Source: Lithobates sylvaticus
Lineage: Eukaryota; Chordata; Amphibia; Anura; Ranidae
Reading direction: 5' to 3'
DNA: 64,000 nucleotides
NCBI GenBank assembly: GCA_028564925.1
Contig: CM053029.1
Span: 37,597,123 to 37,661,122 of the forward strand
This document shows, piece after piece, positions 44,080 through 55,475 of the stretch (the first letter of the stretch is position 1; each line of letters opens with the position of its first letter). The position numbers and the translations under genes were made by a program. The notes below the pieces were generated by a model, which saw only the letters and a program-made list of their open reading frames with translations, was not told the DNA's origin and ran no database searches.

Positions 44080-46895
44080 ATGAGGAGATCATCAAAAAGG
44101 GGACGTGGCCCGGGTCGTGGTGCTGCTGGTGGCGCTCCTGTTGCAGGGAGAGGACGTGGTCGATCTGTGCCAGCTACACGTACTAGTGAAACACCTTTCT
44201 CAGGTGCGAGTAGGTGACAGAGCCTGCAGCGAGGGAGCAGGGTGCAAAAGCGGAGCGTCTTTCCCCTAGACAGTACGTCTGCTACTGCCCAATGCAGCAA
44301 GGGACCAAGCACACCAAAGCCAGGTCCAAGGAGTTCCCTAGCGTGGCAGTTCTTCAGACAATGTGCTGATGACAAGACACGAGTTGTTTGCACGCTGTGC
44401 AATCAGAGCCTGAAGCGAGGCATAAACGTTCTCAACCTGAGCACAACCTGCATGACCAGTCATCTAAGTGCAAAGCACGAGATGCAGTGGAGTAGACACC
44501 TCAAAAACTAAGAAAGGTCTCTGGCTCCTCCTGCTTCCTCTTCTGCTGCATTCTCGGCCTCTTCATCCACCTCTGTAGTGACAGTGACACCTGCCAACCC
44601 GCAAACAGAGGATCTGCCAGCAACACTACCACCTGGGTCACCAACCATCTCCACAATGTCCCATGGAAGCGTTCAGCTCTCTATTTCTCAAACACTGGAG
44701 CGGAAGAGGAAGTACCCCCCTAGCCACCCGCGATCCCTGGCCCTGAATGCCAGCATTTCAAAATTCCTCGCCTTTGAAATGCTGTCATTCCGTCTGGTGG
44801 AGACGCAGAGTTTTAAAAGGCTGATGTCATTGGCTGTCCCACAGTACGTTGTGCCCAGCCGCCACTACTTTTCCAGACGAGCTATCCCTTCCCTGCACAA
44901 CCAAGTGGGGGACAAAATCAGGTGTGCACTGCGCAACGCCATCTGTGGCAAGGTCCACCTAACTACAGATGCGTGGACCAGTAAGCACGGTCAGGGACGT
45001 TATATCTCCCTAACAGCACACTGGGTAAATGTAGTGGCGGCTGGGCCTGAGGCGGATAGCACTTTGGCACATGTCCTTCCACCACCGAGGATTGCAGGGC
45101 ACTTCAGTTTGCCTCCTGTTGCTAACTCCTCCTACTCCGCCTCCTCATCCTCTACCGCCTCCTCATCCGGTCAGCGTAACACCTTCACCACCAACTTCAG
45201 CACAGCCAGGGCTAAACGACAGCAGGCAGTTTTAAAACTTTCCTGTTTGGGGGAAAAACCCCACACCGCGCAGGAGTTGTGGAGGGACAAGGAACAACAG
45301 ACCGATGAGTGGTTGGTGGCAGTGAGCCTCAAGCCCGGCCTGGTGGTGTGCGATAATGGGCGAAATCTCGTAGCAGCTCTGGGCCTTGCCGGTTTGACGC
45401 ACATCCCTTGCCTGGCGCATGTGCTGAACTTGGTGGTCCAGAGATTCCTTAAGAATTACCCCGATATGCCAGAGCTGCTGCAGAAAGTGCGGGCCGCCTG
45501 TGCGCACTTTCGGCGTTCTCACCCTGCTGCTGCTCGCCTGTCAGCGCTGCAGCGTAACTTCGGCCTTCCCGCTCACCGTCTCATATGTGACGTGCCCACA
45601 AGGTGGAACTCCACCTTGCACATGCTTGCCAGACTGTGCGAGCAGCAGCAGGCGATAGTGGAGTTTCAGCTGCAGCACGCACGCGTGAGTCGCTCTGCGG
45701 AACAGCACCACTTCACCGCCAATAACTGGGCCTCCATGCGAGACCTGTGTGCCTTGTTGCGCTGTTTCGAGTACTCCACCAACATGGCCAGTGCCGATGA
45801 CGCCGTTCTCAGCATTACTATCCCAGTTCTATGCCTCCTTGAAAAAACGCTTCAGGCGATGATGGAAGAGGATGTGGCACAGGATGAGGAGGAGGAGGAA
45901 GAGGGTTCATTTCCAAGGCTTTCAGGGCCGTTATTTACAAGTGGCTACGAGGGTTGGTTCCTGCACCAACAAGCGCCAGGTACACAATTGTCTGGCAGCA
46001 AGGGCACAGTTCTGGAGGATGACGAGGTGGAGGATGAGGAGGAGATGAGATTAGATGTTCACAGCAGGGTGGCACCCAGACCAGCTCATGTCTATCACTG
46101 GTGCATGGCTGGGGGGATACAGAGGACACAGACGATACACCTCCCACAGAGGACAGCTTTTCCTTGCCTCTGGGCAGCCTGGCACACATGAGCAATTACA
46201 CGCTGCAGTGTCTCCGCAACGACCGCCGAGTTGCCTCCGCAACCACCGCCGAGTTGCCCACATTTTAACTGGTGCTGATTATTGGGTGGCCACCCTGCTG
46301 GATCCCCGTTACAAGGACAACGTGCCGTCCTTAATGACCTCACTGGAGCGTGATCGTAAGATGCGTGAGTACAAGCGCACGCTGGTAGACGCGCTGCTGG
46401 TGGCATTCCCACTTGGAAGCGGGGGTACGGTGGAAGCACAAGGCGAAGGCAGAGGAGGAGGAAGAGGTCGCCAACGCAGCCGGGGCACCGACAGCACCTC
46501 GCAAGGCAGGGTTAGCATGGCCGGAATGTGGAAAAGCTTTGTCACAACAACCAGCACCACCAGCTGAGATGGAACGTCTTAGCAGGAGGCAGCATTTCAC
46601 CAACATGGTGGAGCAGTATGTGTGCACACGCCTACACGTACTGCATGACGGGTCTGCCCCCTTCAACTTCTGGGTCTTCAAATTGGGCACATGGCCTGAG
46701 CTTGCCCTTTACGCCTTGGAGGTGCTGGCCTGCCCCGCCGCCAGTGTATTATCTGAACGTGTATTTAGCACGGCAGGGGGCGTTATCACAGACAAGCGCA
46801 GCCGCCTGTCCAGAGCCAATGTGGACAAGCTCACGTTCATTACAATGAACCAGGCATGGATCCCACAGGACTTGGCCGTACTTTGTGCAGAATAG
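44080..46895 (+). pseudogene. hAT transposase pseudogene (ZBED-like)
   Basis: Frame opens at ATG 44080 with a basic Arg/Gly-rich start (RGRGPGRG). A BED zinc finger follows at about 44340-44490 (VCTLCNQ ... TSHLSAKH). The catalytic region is at 44578-46191 (LTTDAWTSKHGQGRYISLTA, HIPCLAHVLNLVVQRFL, PTRWNSTLHML) and the hAT C-terminal dimerisation segment at about 46690-46860 (CPAASVLSERVFSTAGG, LSRANVDKLTF). Two in-frame stops (TGA 44215-44217, TAA 44509-44511) and two frame changes (about 46100 and about 46440) break it. The remaining reading is well preserved. A host ZBED gene is unlikely given the flanking terminal repeats and target duplication. Confidence 0.92.
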
Positions 46896-47889
46896 ACACA
46901 AATACCGGTGTTCTGACGAAAACTGTCTTGCTATCGGATAGTGTCCGGCCACTCACTGCGCAGGTGCAGTGCTTGCGCAGTACGGAGGACAAGGAGATTC
47001 ACAAAATCTCCAAGGATGAACGTCGCCTGCGCAGTGAGTGCAGGTTTAAGCCCGACCATCCAAGTGGACATACGGTAGCACATAGTAACAGGGCCCCTCA
47101 CGGGCTCGCTTGGCTAGGCTTCAACCTCGGATGATGTGGCTTGAACCTTGAGTCACCGCGGATCGTCTTCAGAGAGTTTCGAAATCCCCTTGTCCTACGT
47201 ATTGAGCAAGCGCAGTACAGGGCAGACACTATGCGACGGGGGACAGAATTCGACACATCATTCACCACTAGCCTTACCCAGCCATTGTTGTATTTTTGAA
47301 CCAGTGTTGGCTACCTCGTCCTCCTCCACCGCCGCTTCCACCTACACCGCCACATCCACCACCACCTCAACCTCCTACTCCATTTGAATTTTTTCCTCCT
47401 AGGTCAAGATTATAATTTTTTCATTTTTTTTAATTTCCAAGTATTTTATTTTCCCACTATCTTATCCATTAAATTGAATAATTTTTGCCAGAAAGTGAGT
47501 ATTCTGGGGTATTCCCACCATATGTGCGGCATTTCGCCGTTGAGTTTCTGAAGTTCTTAATGACTTCCTGTACCTCTTCTGCTGAGAAGGGGGCCTCCAG
47601 CATTTTATTTTAATTTTTTATGTTATTTTAAGTTATTTCCCTATTCACATTTGTTTGCAGATCACTTGCCATGCTCTTAACAACATTTTGTTGCCATTTG
47701 CAGCCCTCTAGCCCTTTTCATGACCTTTTTACAGCCATTTTAGTGTTCAAAAGTCCGGGTCCCATTGACTTCAATGGGGTTCGGAGTTCGGGGTCAAGTT
47801 CGGGTCAAGTTCGGTCCCGAACCCGGACTTTTTTCTGAAGTTTGGCCGAACCCGCCGAACCCGAACATCCAGGTGTCCGCTCAACTCTA

Positions 47890-48149
47890 GAGGTGAGGGA
47901 ATTTAACGCAATTTCTTTTTACTTCCCGTTTTGTCTCCTGGACAGGAGTTAATAAGAGATCTCTATAGTGAGACACAGACAGACACAAAAAATGTACAGG
48001 GGTTTCAATCATTCCCTATGCTTTCCATAAACAAGCTTTTGGCTTTAGTTATTGTTTTAACTATGAGCCACAGACTCATAAGGGGTAAAAAGCCGGTGAA
48101 GTCAAAACTACATAATCCTGTATGCTTGTTGAGGGTCAATGACTCTTTT
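47890..48149. other. Unit 3 end
   Basis: Collinear with the end of unit 2 (24100-24240 and 24680-24760): TTTTTACTTCCCG, CAATCATTCCCTATG, TATGCTTGTTGAGGGTCAAT. In units 1-2 this leads directly into an OR gene; here it leads into a repeat and no OR follows. Confidence 0.65.
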
Positions 48150-49075
48150 GGTCACAGACCCCCAAAGCATCCTCCCAATGTTGAGGGCATGTGGCCTGGT
48201 ATGGTTCAGGAGGGGGGGTGCTCTCTCGTCCCCCCTCTTTTCCTGTGGCCTGCCAGGTTGCGTGCTCAGATAAGGGTCTGGTATGGATTTTGAGGGGGAC
48301 CCCCACGCCATCTTTTTTTTTTATTTGACCCGGGGTTCCCCTTAAAGTGGAAGTAAACCCCCCTATCGTTTTCAGCCAAGGAAGCTGCCATCTTTGCCTC
48401 TGTTTAATCTTCAACTGCCACGGTGCTGCACATGTGATCCGTTATGACACCAGCCATTGGATGGTTTGACTGTTTGGTTGAGAGCACAGCCAATGTGCAG
48501 TTAGCATTCCCGGCATGCCTTTTTTTTTTAAACTGTTAAATCGATGGGTTTACTTCTGCTTTAATATCCATACCAGACCTGAAGGGCCTGGTAATTGAAT
48601 TTTTTTTTTATCAATGACTTTCAATGCCGGCAATTCAAATAGCTTTTTTTCCTGCAAAAATGACACTTTGTGCAGGGACAGTTCTAAGCATGGGAAACAT
48701 GCACCCCTTTACATGCATACTATACACACCCCCCAGGTTACGAAATTTAAAGGAATATTACACTTTTATTGTTTCACTTTAAGCATTATTAAAATCACTG
48801 CTCCTGAAAAAACGTCAGTTTTTAAAACTTTTTTTTTGCATTGATACATGTCCCCTGGGGCAGGACCCAGGTCCCCAAACACTTTTTATGATAATAACTT
48901 GGATATAAGCCTTTAAAATTAGCACTTTAGATTTCTCCCATAGACTTTTACAGGGTGCTCGCGGCTTTTCGAATTTGCCGCGAACACCCCAAATTTTTTG
49001 CTGTTCGGTGAACAGGCGAACAGGCAATGTTCGAGTCGAACATGAGTTTGTCTCGAACTCGAAGCTCATACCTAC
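48150..49075. repeat. Second copy of the 1-1494 palindromic repeat family
   Basis: Matches about 735-1494, for example AAGCATCCTCCCAATGTTGA, CCTGCCAGGTTGCGTGCTC and the end motif TCGAACTCGAAGCTCATACC. It lacks the left arm, so it is a half-element. Interrupted at 48346-48560 by a TTAA MITE. Confidence 0.85.
48346..48560. mobile_element. TTAA MITE, 215 bp, with empty site in window
   Basis: TTAA at 48342-48345 and 48561-48564; ends AGTGGAAGTAAACCC and GGGTTTACTTCTGCT. The uninterrupted target (CCCCTTAATATCCATACC) is at about 917-934 in the sister copy. A TA-type target cannot be excluded because TTAA contains TA. Confidence 0.88.
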
Positions 49076-49120
49076 CCCACACTACAGAGAGCGCCAAATA
49101 AGACTAAACCTGCTATTTAA

Positions 49121-49389
49121 AAGTGATTGGGCACCTGAGCCGAGCTGCTGCTCTGTGTGTACATTCAGACACAAAGCTGTGGCTCGGCCCGCCACCTCTC
49201 TCTCCTCATTGGCTCACTGGCTTTGATTGACAGCAGCAGGAGTCAGCGGCAGCTGAAACTCTCCTGCAACATCGCTGGATCTAGTTGGGGCTCAGGTAAG
49301 TATTACGGGGCTGAGGGGAGCTGCTGCACACAGAAGGTTTTGTTATCATAGAATTAAGATTAAAAAAAACTTCTGATTTTAGAATCACT
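49121..49389. mobile_element. TTAA MITE, 269 bp
   Basis: TTAA at 49117-49120 and 49390-49393; ends AAGTGATT and AATCACTT. Interior CTGCAACATCGCTGGATCTA is related to the fragment at about 11310-11345. GGTAAGTATTACG near 49293 resembles a splice donor. Confidence 0.7.
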
Positions 49390-49453
49390 TTAAGCGGCCC
49401 TGAGTCAAGATAACAGCCCAAATCTTAAGGGTTCGTTCTCCCAGAAACAATTA

Positions 49454-49894
49454 GGCCCCTTTCACACTGGGGTGGTTTTCAGGCGGTACATTGCTAAAAA
49501 TAGCGCCTGTACACCGCCTGAAAAAAAAACGGCCCCATTCACTCCAGTGTGAAAGCCGGCGGGCTTTCACACTGGAGCGGTGCGCTAGCAGGACGGTAAA
49601 AAAAGTCCTGCTAGCAGCATCTTTGGAGCGGTATAGGAGCGGTGTATTCACCGCTCCTATACCGCTCCTACCCATTGATTTCAATGGGACACCGCGGTAA
49701 TACCGCGGCAATACTGCCGCAAAGCGCCGCTACGGCGGCGCTTTGCGGGGGATTTTCACCCTTTTTCGGACGCTCGCGGGGGTAAAACCGCCCCGCGAGC
49801 TGCCGAATACCGTGGCTAAAACGACGGTAAAGCAGCGCTAAATATAGCGCTTCTTAACAGTCGCCGCCGCTCCCGCCCCAGTGTGAAAGGGGCC
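49454..49894. mobile_element. Harbinger-like MITE, GGCCCCTTTCACACTGG family, 441 bp
   Basis: TTA duplication (49451-49453, 49895-49897), inverted ends GGCCCCTTTCACACTGG and complement. It has nested palindromes (GGAGCGGTATAGGAGCGG / CCGCTCCTATACCGCTCC at about 49624-49670). Unrelated in sequence to the GTACACACG family. Confidence 0.85.
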
Positions 49895-49897
49895 TTA

Positions 49898-50920
49898 GGG
49901 AGCACACAGGCCGTATATGTCTTGTGGCCAGTCAGCTAAAGAGACAAAACATGGGGAAATGTGCAAGTATTTTTAAAGATGTGTTGCATTTTGTTTATTT
50001 TTATTTTTTTTCACTTTAAATAGCTTCATTGCTGCCATCAACTGCACCACACACATGTACATTACAAGTACAGTATAGGGCCATCTTCACATGCTGCTAA
50101 ACATGCACAGTCATCTACTTTTGAATATGCCCAGCCCAGTGGTGACTGGTGGGATCTTCTTTTGGGGGGGGGAGGCAAATAAACAATGCACCCATACTGA
50201 AACAGCACCCCACCACTCGCTGGCAGTCCGTCACTTACCTGCTCATGTGGCGGGGCTGTGGTGTCCTCTCCTGCTCTCCTGGAGTGCGGACAGCGGCTCC
50301 GGTGTTCCACTCCTCCAGCTTACAGCTTCCTCCGCCATGTCGGAAGGAATGCACACAAATCTCTCCAATTAAAGTGTATTGTACACTTTTTCTTGGTGAA
50401 GTGGCCACTAAAAAGCCATGAAAAGCATGATTCTTTTTTCTGGGCGTCTCTGCTGACCACACATTAGGTTAATTTTGGGGCCTCTTCCCCTTTACCCTTG
50501 TTCACCAGACCTGACCGTAGTCTACAGCTGTGTGTAACAGGGCCCTGATTTGCCCCCAGCAATAGTCATGCCGGCCCTGGGCACCTCCCATCTTTCTCCT
50601 GCTACAGTAACAGGATGAGGTACCATACACCTGTGGAATGGAAGGATTTTGCCATCTTGATTACTTTCATGCTCCCAGCCAAAGGCCCTCCTCCAGGAAT
50701 AAAAGAATGTCCACACGATCAGCTTTTTTAACGCTTTACTGTAACATGAACAGTGTGCACAGTTCTTCCCAAATAGAAAGTACACCTCTTCCTCCTTCCA
50801 TCTGACATTAAAAGAGCAAATTAGGCAACAGCAGGCTAAAGGCCTCTCTCAGCTGATGTCGCAAAAAGCCACTATAGGCTCTGGAAAGATCCCGATCATT
50901 TTGTTGGTATCCACCTACAG
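49898..50920. other. hAT-like end, tail repeat, no gene
   Basis: 50138 starts CAGTGGTGACTGGTGGG followed by a G run, like the hAT end at 26971; no partner end found. 50530-50800 is a diverged copy of the tail repeat (AATAAAAGAATGTCCACACG). No gene. Confidence 0.5.
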
Positions 50921-51056
50921 CAGTGATGATGAACCTTGGCACCCCAGTTGTTTTGGAACTATATTCCCCATGATGCTCATGCATTTTGCAGTGTAGTTGA
51001 GCATCATGGGAAATGTATTTACAAAACATCTTGGGTGCCGAGGTTCGCCATCACTG
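50921..51056. mobile_element. Short palindromic hAT MITE, 136 bp
   Basis: 8-bp duplication ACCTACAG (50913-50920, 51057-51064), ends CAGTGATGATGAACCTTGGC and GCCATCACTG. The element folds back around CATGCATTTTGCAG. Same family as 34825-34938, which has lost part of its left arm. Confidence 0.93.
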
Positions 51057-51226
51057 ACCTACAGTATATACAGTAACTGCCTGATGGCTCTGTCTCCCAG
51101 CGTACATCTGTGACCTGAAGCCAGCTGTGCTCGCTCCCTCTCTGACTGACAATCATCGCTCTCTACTCTGGGAAGACTGAGAACTGAGCAATCAGTGGTC
51201 ATGTTATTGCTTAGTTCTTGGTCTTA

Positions 51227-51650
51227 GCCCCCGTACACACGGTCGGACATTCTGATCCCCAAATCCGTCGGATAATTTCCGACGGATTTTGTCCGAAACT
51301 GGTGTTGCACACACACGGTCGGACAAAGTTGTCAAAAAAACGATTATTCCGAACGAGGTGACGTACAAAACGTATGACGGGACTACGTACAGGGCAGTAG
51401 CCAATAGCTTTCGTCTCCAAATTTCTTCTGAGCATGCGTGGCACTTTGTGCGTCGGAATTCTCTACACACGATCGGAAAAAGTCCAATCGGATTTTGCTG
51501 TTGGAAAATTTTAGATCCTGTTCTCAAATTTTTTTCCGTCGGAAATTCCAACGGAAAAAGTCTGCTAGAGCCCACACATGATCGGATTTTCCGACAACAT
51601 AATCCGATCGGACTTTTTCCATCGGAATATCCGACCATGTGTACGGGGCA
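51227..51650. mobile_element. Harbinger-like palindromic MITE 7, 424 bp
   Basis: Ends GCCCCCGTACACACGGTCGG and CATGTGTACGGGGCA, bordered by TTA and TAA. Interior TCCGACGGA and GTCGGAC motifs. Confidence 0.8.
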
Positions 51651-54441
51651 TAAGAGCTGGCAGGGGACACCACACCAATGCTGTAGCATGGAGGTGAGTA
51701 TGGATGTGTGTTTTTTTTTGGTCACCCCAAATGTTTTCTTTAACATACTGTACAGTCAATATTCATTGTGCCAATGATAATCAACACTTCCACTTTCCTC
51801 CGTTCTAGGTTCACTAGATGTGTTCAACGATGGGCCTATACTGGGCCTACCTTGAAGGGCGTGCTCTACTTGGATTATATCCTGTGTAGCCAGGTGCTTT
51901 GCTAAGAACAGAGAGTGAGAGTAACACTGGCTACAGCTGCTCTCTGTAGCTGCCGCCCAGCTGAACTGTTTAACAGCTGTATCAGCAAGATAAGGGAGCT
52001 GCTGAGCAGAAAGAGTTCAAAAGATTAAGTCAGGCAGCACTGCCCTGTGGGAACTGTAGTCCAGAGAAGAGAGAAGGGAAAAGCTGTATTTTCATAGGCT
52101 GTATAGAACACAGATTCCTCTTGTCGTGTGGGAGCCTGGAGAGTGCACATTGCTGTCCAGTGTGCACCATCACTGCTGCATAATGGCGGACTGAGTAGGA
52201 TCCAGAGCACTGAGCATACCTCCCAACTTTTTGAGATGGGGACAAAGGACACCTATTAGCAAAACTATGTAGGCATAAGACACACACCCTTAAAGGAGAA
52301 TTAAACACAATAAATTAATGAGTTAAACCCACAAGTGCTTTTTTTAACCACTATTATTCCTTTATATTGGCTTCTGAAACTTATAAATGCAACAATTTAG
52401 AAATTGGATGAAAGGTTTAGCACTGGGAAACACTTTTTTGAAAGATAAATAGTGCATTTTTATATACAACTATATAGATCAGACCAAAATGAGGGACAAA
52501 TGAGGAAGAAAGAGGGACAGCTGGACTTTGTTCCGAATCAGGGACATTCCCTCGAAATCAGGGACAGTTGGGAGCTATGGACTGAGTTTGGGGGTGACAA
52601 CAGCCAGAGTGACCTGGGTGCAGAGCAGAGAATGGACTAATCGTTGTGTGTGACCAGATGGTGAGCTGTAATATCGTGGACTGGTGAGTGGATGCTCTGG
52701 AGATTTACTATGCTGCTAGAGAGAATGAGCCCTTTAGGAACTGACCATACAGCTATCTAGTAGCACTTTTGTGAAAATGTGACAATAGGGGCGCTAGTGT
52801 TTATATAGGCAAAAAAAACTCTAGTTACCTAGATACACCAAAATAAATTAAATATAGTGAAATCTTCCACAGTGATCATAAACTTACAGATATAAATGAT
52901 GAGTTGTGTTTAAACCATCTATGCATGCATGTGCATAAAATGACAATTGCAATACAAAAAACTATAAAAGTCCCATTTGGATAGTCATACAAAACACATG
53001 AAAAGTCCATTTGGGTGACTGAACACCACAGAATAGAAATTGTGATAAAACTCCAGCTGATGTGACTTCCAAAGTGCAGTAAAGTCTTCTGAAGATATTA
53101 AAAATCCATTCACCACAGGTTTCAGCACTCAAGCACCCAATAGTGTTTGTCTAAGTTATCTGCTTACCAGATTTTAGTGACCACTTTAATTAAAAAGATA
53201 GTCAGCTGCACTTGTGGAGGTTTGTGCCTGCTCACATGTGAAATGGCATGGAATCTACAGGTAGCACTTCCTCCTCAATGGCTCAGAGGGGGCATATAGA
53301 AAGAGCAAACATAGCCATAACGTAATATTGTTTATTTAAAATAATATAAAAGATAAAAGCCAAATGGCTGCTTACATTACACAGTGCCCGACCCGGCACT
53401 GGGGCTGCTCGCTTATCAAGTTTTTTATCCGGGTAAGAAGATTCTCGTGGTTCGCCTGGTAGGAGTGGCGTGCATTCCAACCTCGGTGACCGACAACCAG
53501 GAAACCGGAAGTTGAGTACAAAAACGTGACCAGGTACCGCCTCGACGTACGTTTTGTTTACACGTCTTCAGGAAGCACTTTTGCTGCCTGCATGCTTGAG
53601 TGGGACTATTCTATGTGTACCAACAGTACAACTGGGCCCCAACTCTAGCTGGCTGAAGAGTTAGGACTAAAGACCATCCTTTTACAGCTCTGGTAGAGAG
53701 TTTTTTTTTCTTCTGGCTCCCTCCCTAGCAGTCAGTTTCCAGTAGCAACTAGAACTGAACCCGTGTTGTGGAGATCCATGGCCTGGTCACATGGGTAGAA
53801 GTTATCAAGTGCACTTTTGAGGACCACGGTAGGTGCATGACGGGACTCCATGCTTTTACTGGGAGTAAATTAACAGAGGTACACTGGACTGGTGGGGAGG
53901 GCGTGGGCTTGGCAACATCCTTCCTAATGCAACATACTGTACATCAAGTTATAGTGTGTAGTGACACCAGACAGCACTTTCAGAGGGAAAAAAAATAACT
54001 GGATGTGGGAAGGGACTTTAAAGGCACCAACAAACACTGTTACATTTACATATATAAAAAGTTTTTATTTAGATACAAACGTAGTTAAAATTCTATTTGA
54101 GCCAAAACATCATGAAAGTTCAAAACTACAGAAACAAGTAGTGACATATCCTATTCAGATTCAACATAGAATCACATTGATACCCCAACGTTTCCACTAC
54201 AGGAAGTCAACTTCAGGGGGTTCTTTGTGGAAGAATACAATGAATAGGCACTAAAATCAAAGGTCAGTTAGTAACTCATTATACAAAAAATATATATATA
54301 TATATTTATAGACATATAAATCCGAAATCAAACACATGGATATCTCTTACAATGTTTATGTAGAGAGATCAAATACGGATACCAATAACAGCTCAACACA
54401 CATCCCAGAGTCAGGATGCAATTCAAGGGAAGGTTTCCTTG
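51651..54441. other. Unclassified sequence with one probable MITE
   Basis: 52213-52578 has inverted ends CATACCTCCCAACTTT and ACAGTTGGGAGCTATG with ACTGAG on both flanks, probably a MITE of uncertain class. 53380-53600 has CpG-rich text ending ACACGTCTTCAGGAAGCAC that resembles repeat sequence. No OR or other gene was recognised; the longest frames lack any family motif. Confidence 0.45.
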
Positions 54442-54443
54442 TA

Positions 54444-54913
54444 CAGTGGTACCTTGGATTACGAGCATAATTCGTTCCAGAAGAATGCTTGTAATCCAAA
54501 GCACTCGTATATCAAAGCGAGTTTCCCCATAGGAAATAATGAAAACTCAGATAATCCATTCCAGTGGTACTACAAGTGTATGCAGTAACCCATGTAACCA
54601 GAGGTGGGGAGGGGCACCAGAGACATTCGGAAAAACTCACAGAGCACATGGAGCCACTCGGATGCACTCGGAGACACTCGGGAGCAGAGTGTTTCCAAGT
54701 GTTTCCGAGTGTTTTTGAGCGACTCCGAATGGCTCTGAGTGTCACCGGCGCCCCTGCACCTCTGGCCAAATGCGATACTGCACGCCCTAGAGGCTAAAAT
54801 CCTGCTCGTTTTGAGAGACAATGCTCACAAACCGAGTCAGGATTTTAAACAAATAATAGCTTGTATTGTGAAACACTTGTAAACCGCCTTACTTGCAATC
54901 CGAGATATTACTG
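54444..54913. mobile_element. Tc1/mariner-type MITE, 470 bp
   Basis: TA at 54442-54443 and 54914-54915; ends CAGTGGTACCTTGGATTACG and CTTGCAATCCGAGATATTAC plus TG. The middle (54650-54740) has a short degenerate repeat of GAGTGTTTCCGA. No transposase. Confidence 0.8.
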
Positions 54914-54915
54914 TA

Positions 54916-55400
54916 TATAAGAAATTATTAATTAGGGTAAATATTCATCCCACAGCTGACCAAAAAAGAGGTCCACACCCTGGGAAACAAATAATACAGA
55001 GCCTGGGGTGGCAAGAAATAGCTCACTTTCAGAGAGGCTCTTTCCACTCATTACTGCACACAGTGACATGGCTCTTCTCTAAGTCAGGGAACCGCCATAA
55101 TGTTAGACTTTCACAAGACCGGGGACCCGCCTGGGTCCGAGGCATTGATGAGCATGTGCAGGATGAAAGGTACCGCCACGTGCAGGGTGCCCCCTCCATG
55201 GGCAGGTTGAGTTTAAGGCATGATTGGACTCTTCAAAGTACTGTGAGCGCATACATACCGAATCGGTAATCAAAGTTTTTGGTAAATTTTTAATAGGGGG
55301 CCAGACAGAAAAAATTATCTGTCAAAATTTCGATCCCCCCTCACCACATTTATTGTTTTTTTTGATACAATTTAAGCACAAACGTTGACAGATCGCCCAC
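54916..55400. other. Unclassified spacer
   Basis: No gene or recognisable element. Confidence 0.35.
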
Positions 55401-55401
55401 A

Positions 55402-55465
<64 letters not shown>
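55401..55465. repeat. (TA)n microsatellite
   Basis: Uninterrupted TA dinucleotide repeat of about 30 copies, next to the TTAA element at 55476. Confidence 0.98.
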
Positions 55466-55475
55466 TTGCAATTAA

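Larger units (their letters stand above)
42030..47889 (+). mobile_element. hAT (Ac-like) transposon with transposase remnant, 5860 bp
   Basis: Near-perfect 8-bp duplication GAGGTGAA/GAGGTGAG (42022-42029, 47890-47897); ends TAGGGTTGAGCG and CGCTCAACTCTA. Subterminal regions are rich in CCCGAACC/GGTTCGGG motifs. The empty site is preserved in unit 2 near 24098 (CAGGAAGTGAGAGG). It contains two Harbinger-like MITEs, a five-copy repeat of about 108 bp (43480-44030) and a broken transposase gene (44080-46895). 46930-47260 is a CpG-rich block with inverted CACTGCGCAGG/CCTGCGCAGTG, possibly a further insertion. Confidence 0.92.

Noticed and set aside
44080-46895. Domesticated ZBED host gene
   Set aside because: Stops, frame changes, hAT terminal repeats and an 8-bp target duplication show an ordinary transposon copy.
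53283-54254. Short frames as small host genes
   Set aside because: No family motifs, no homologous copy in the window and no splice or start context supporting them.
55401-55465. TATA-box promoter
   Set aside because: A plain (TA)n microsatellite with no gene downstream.
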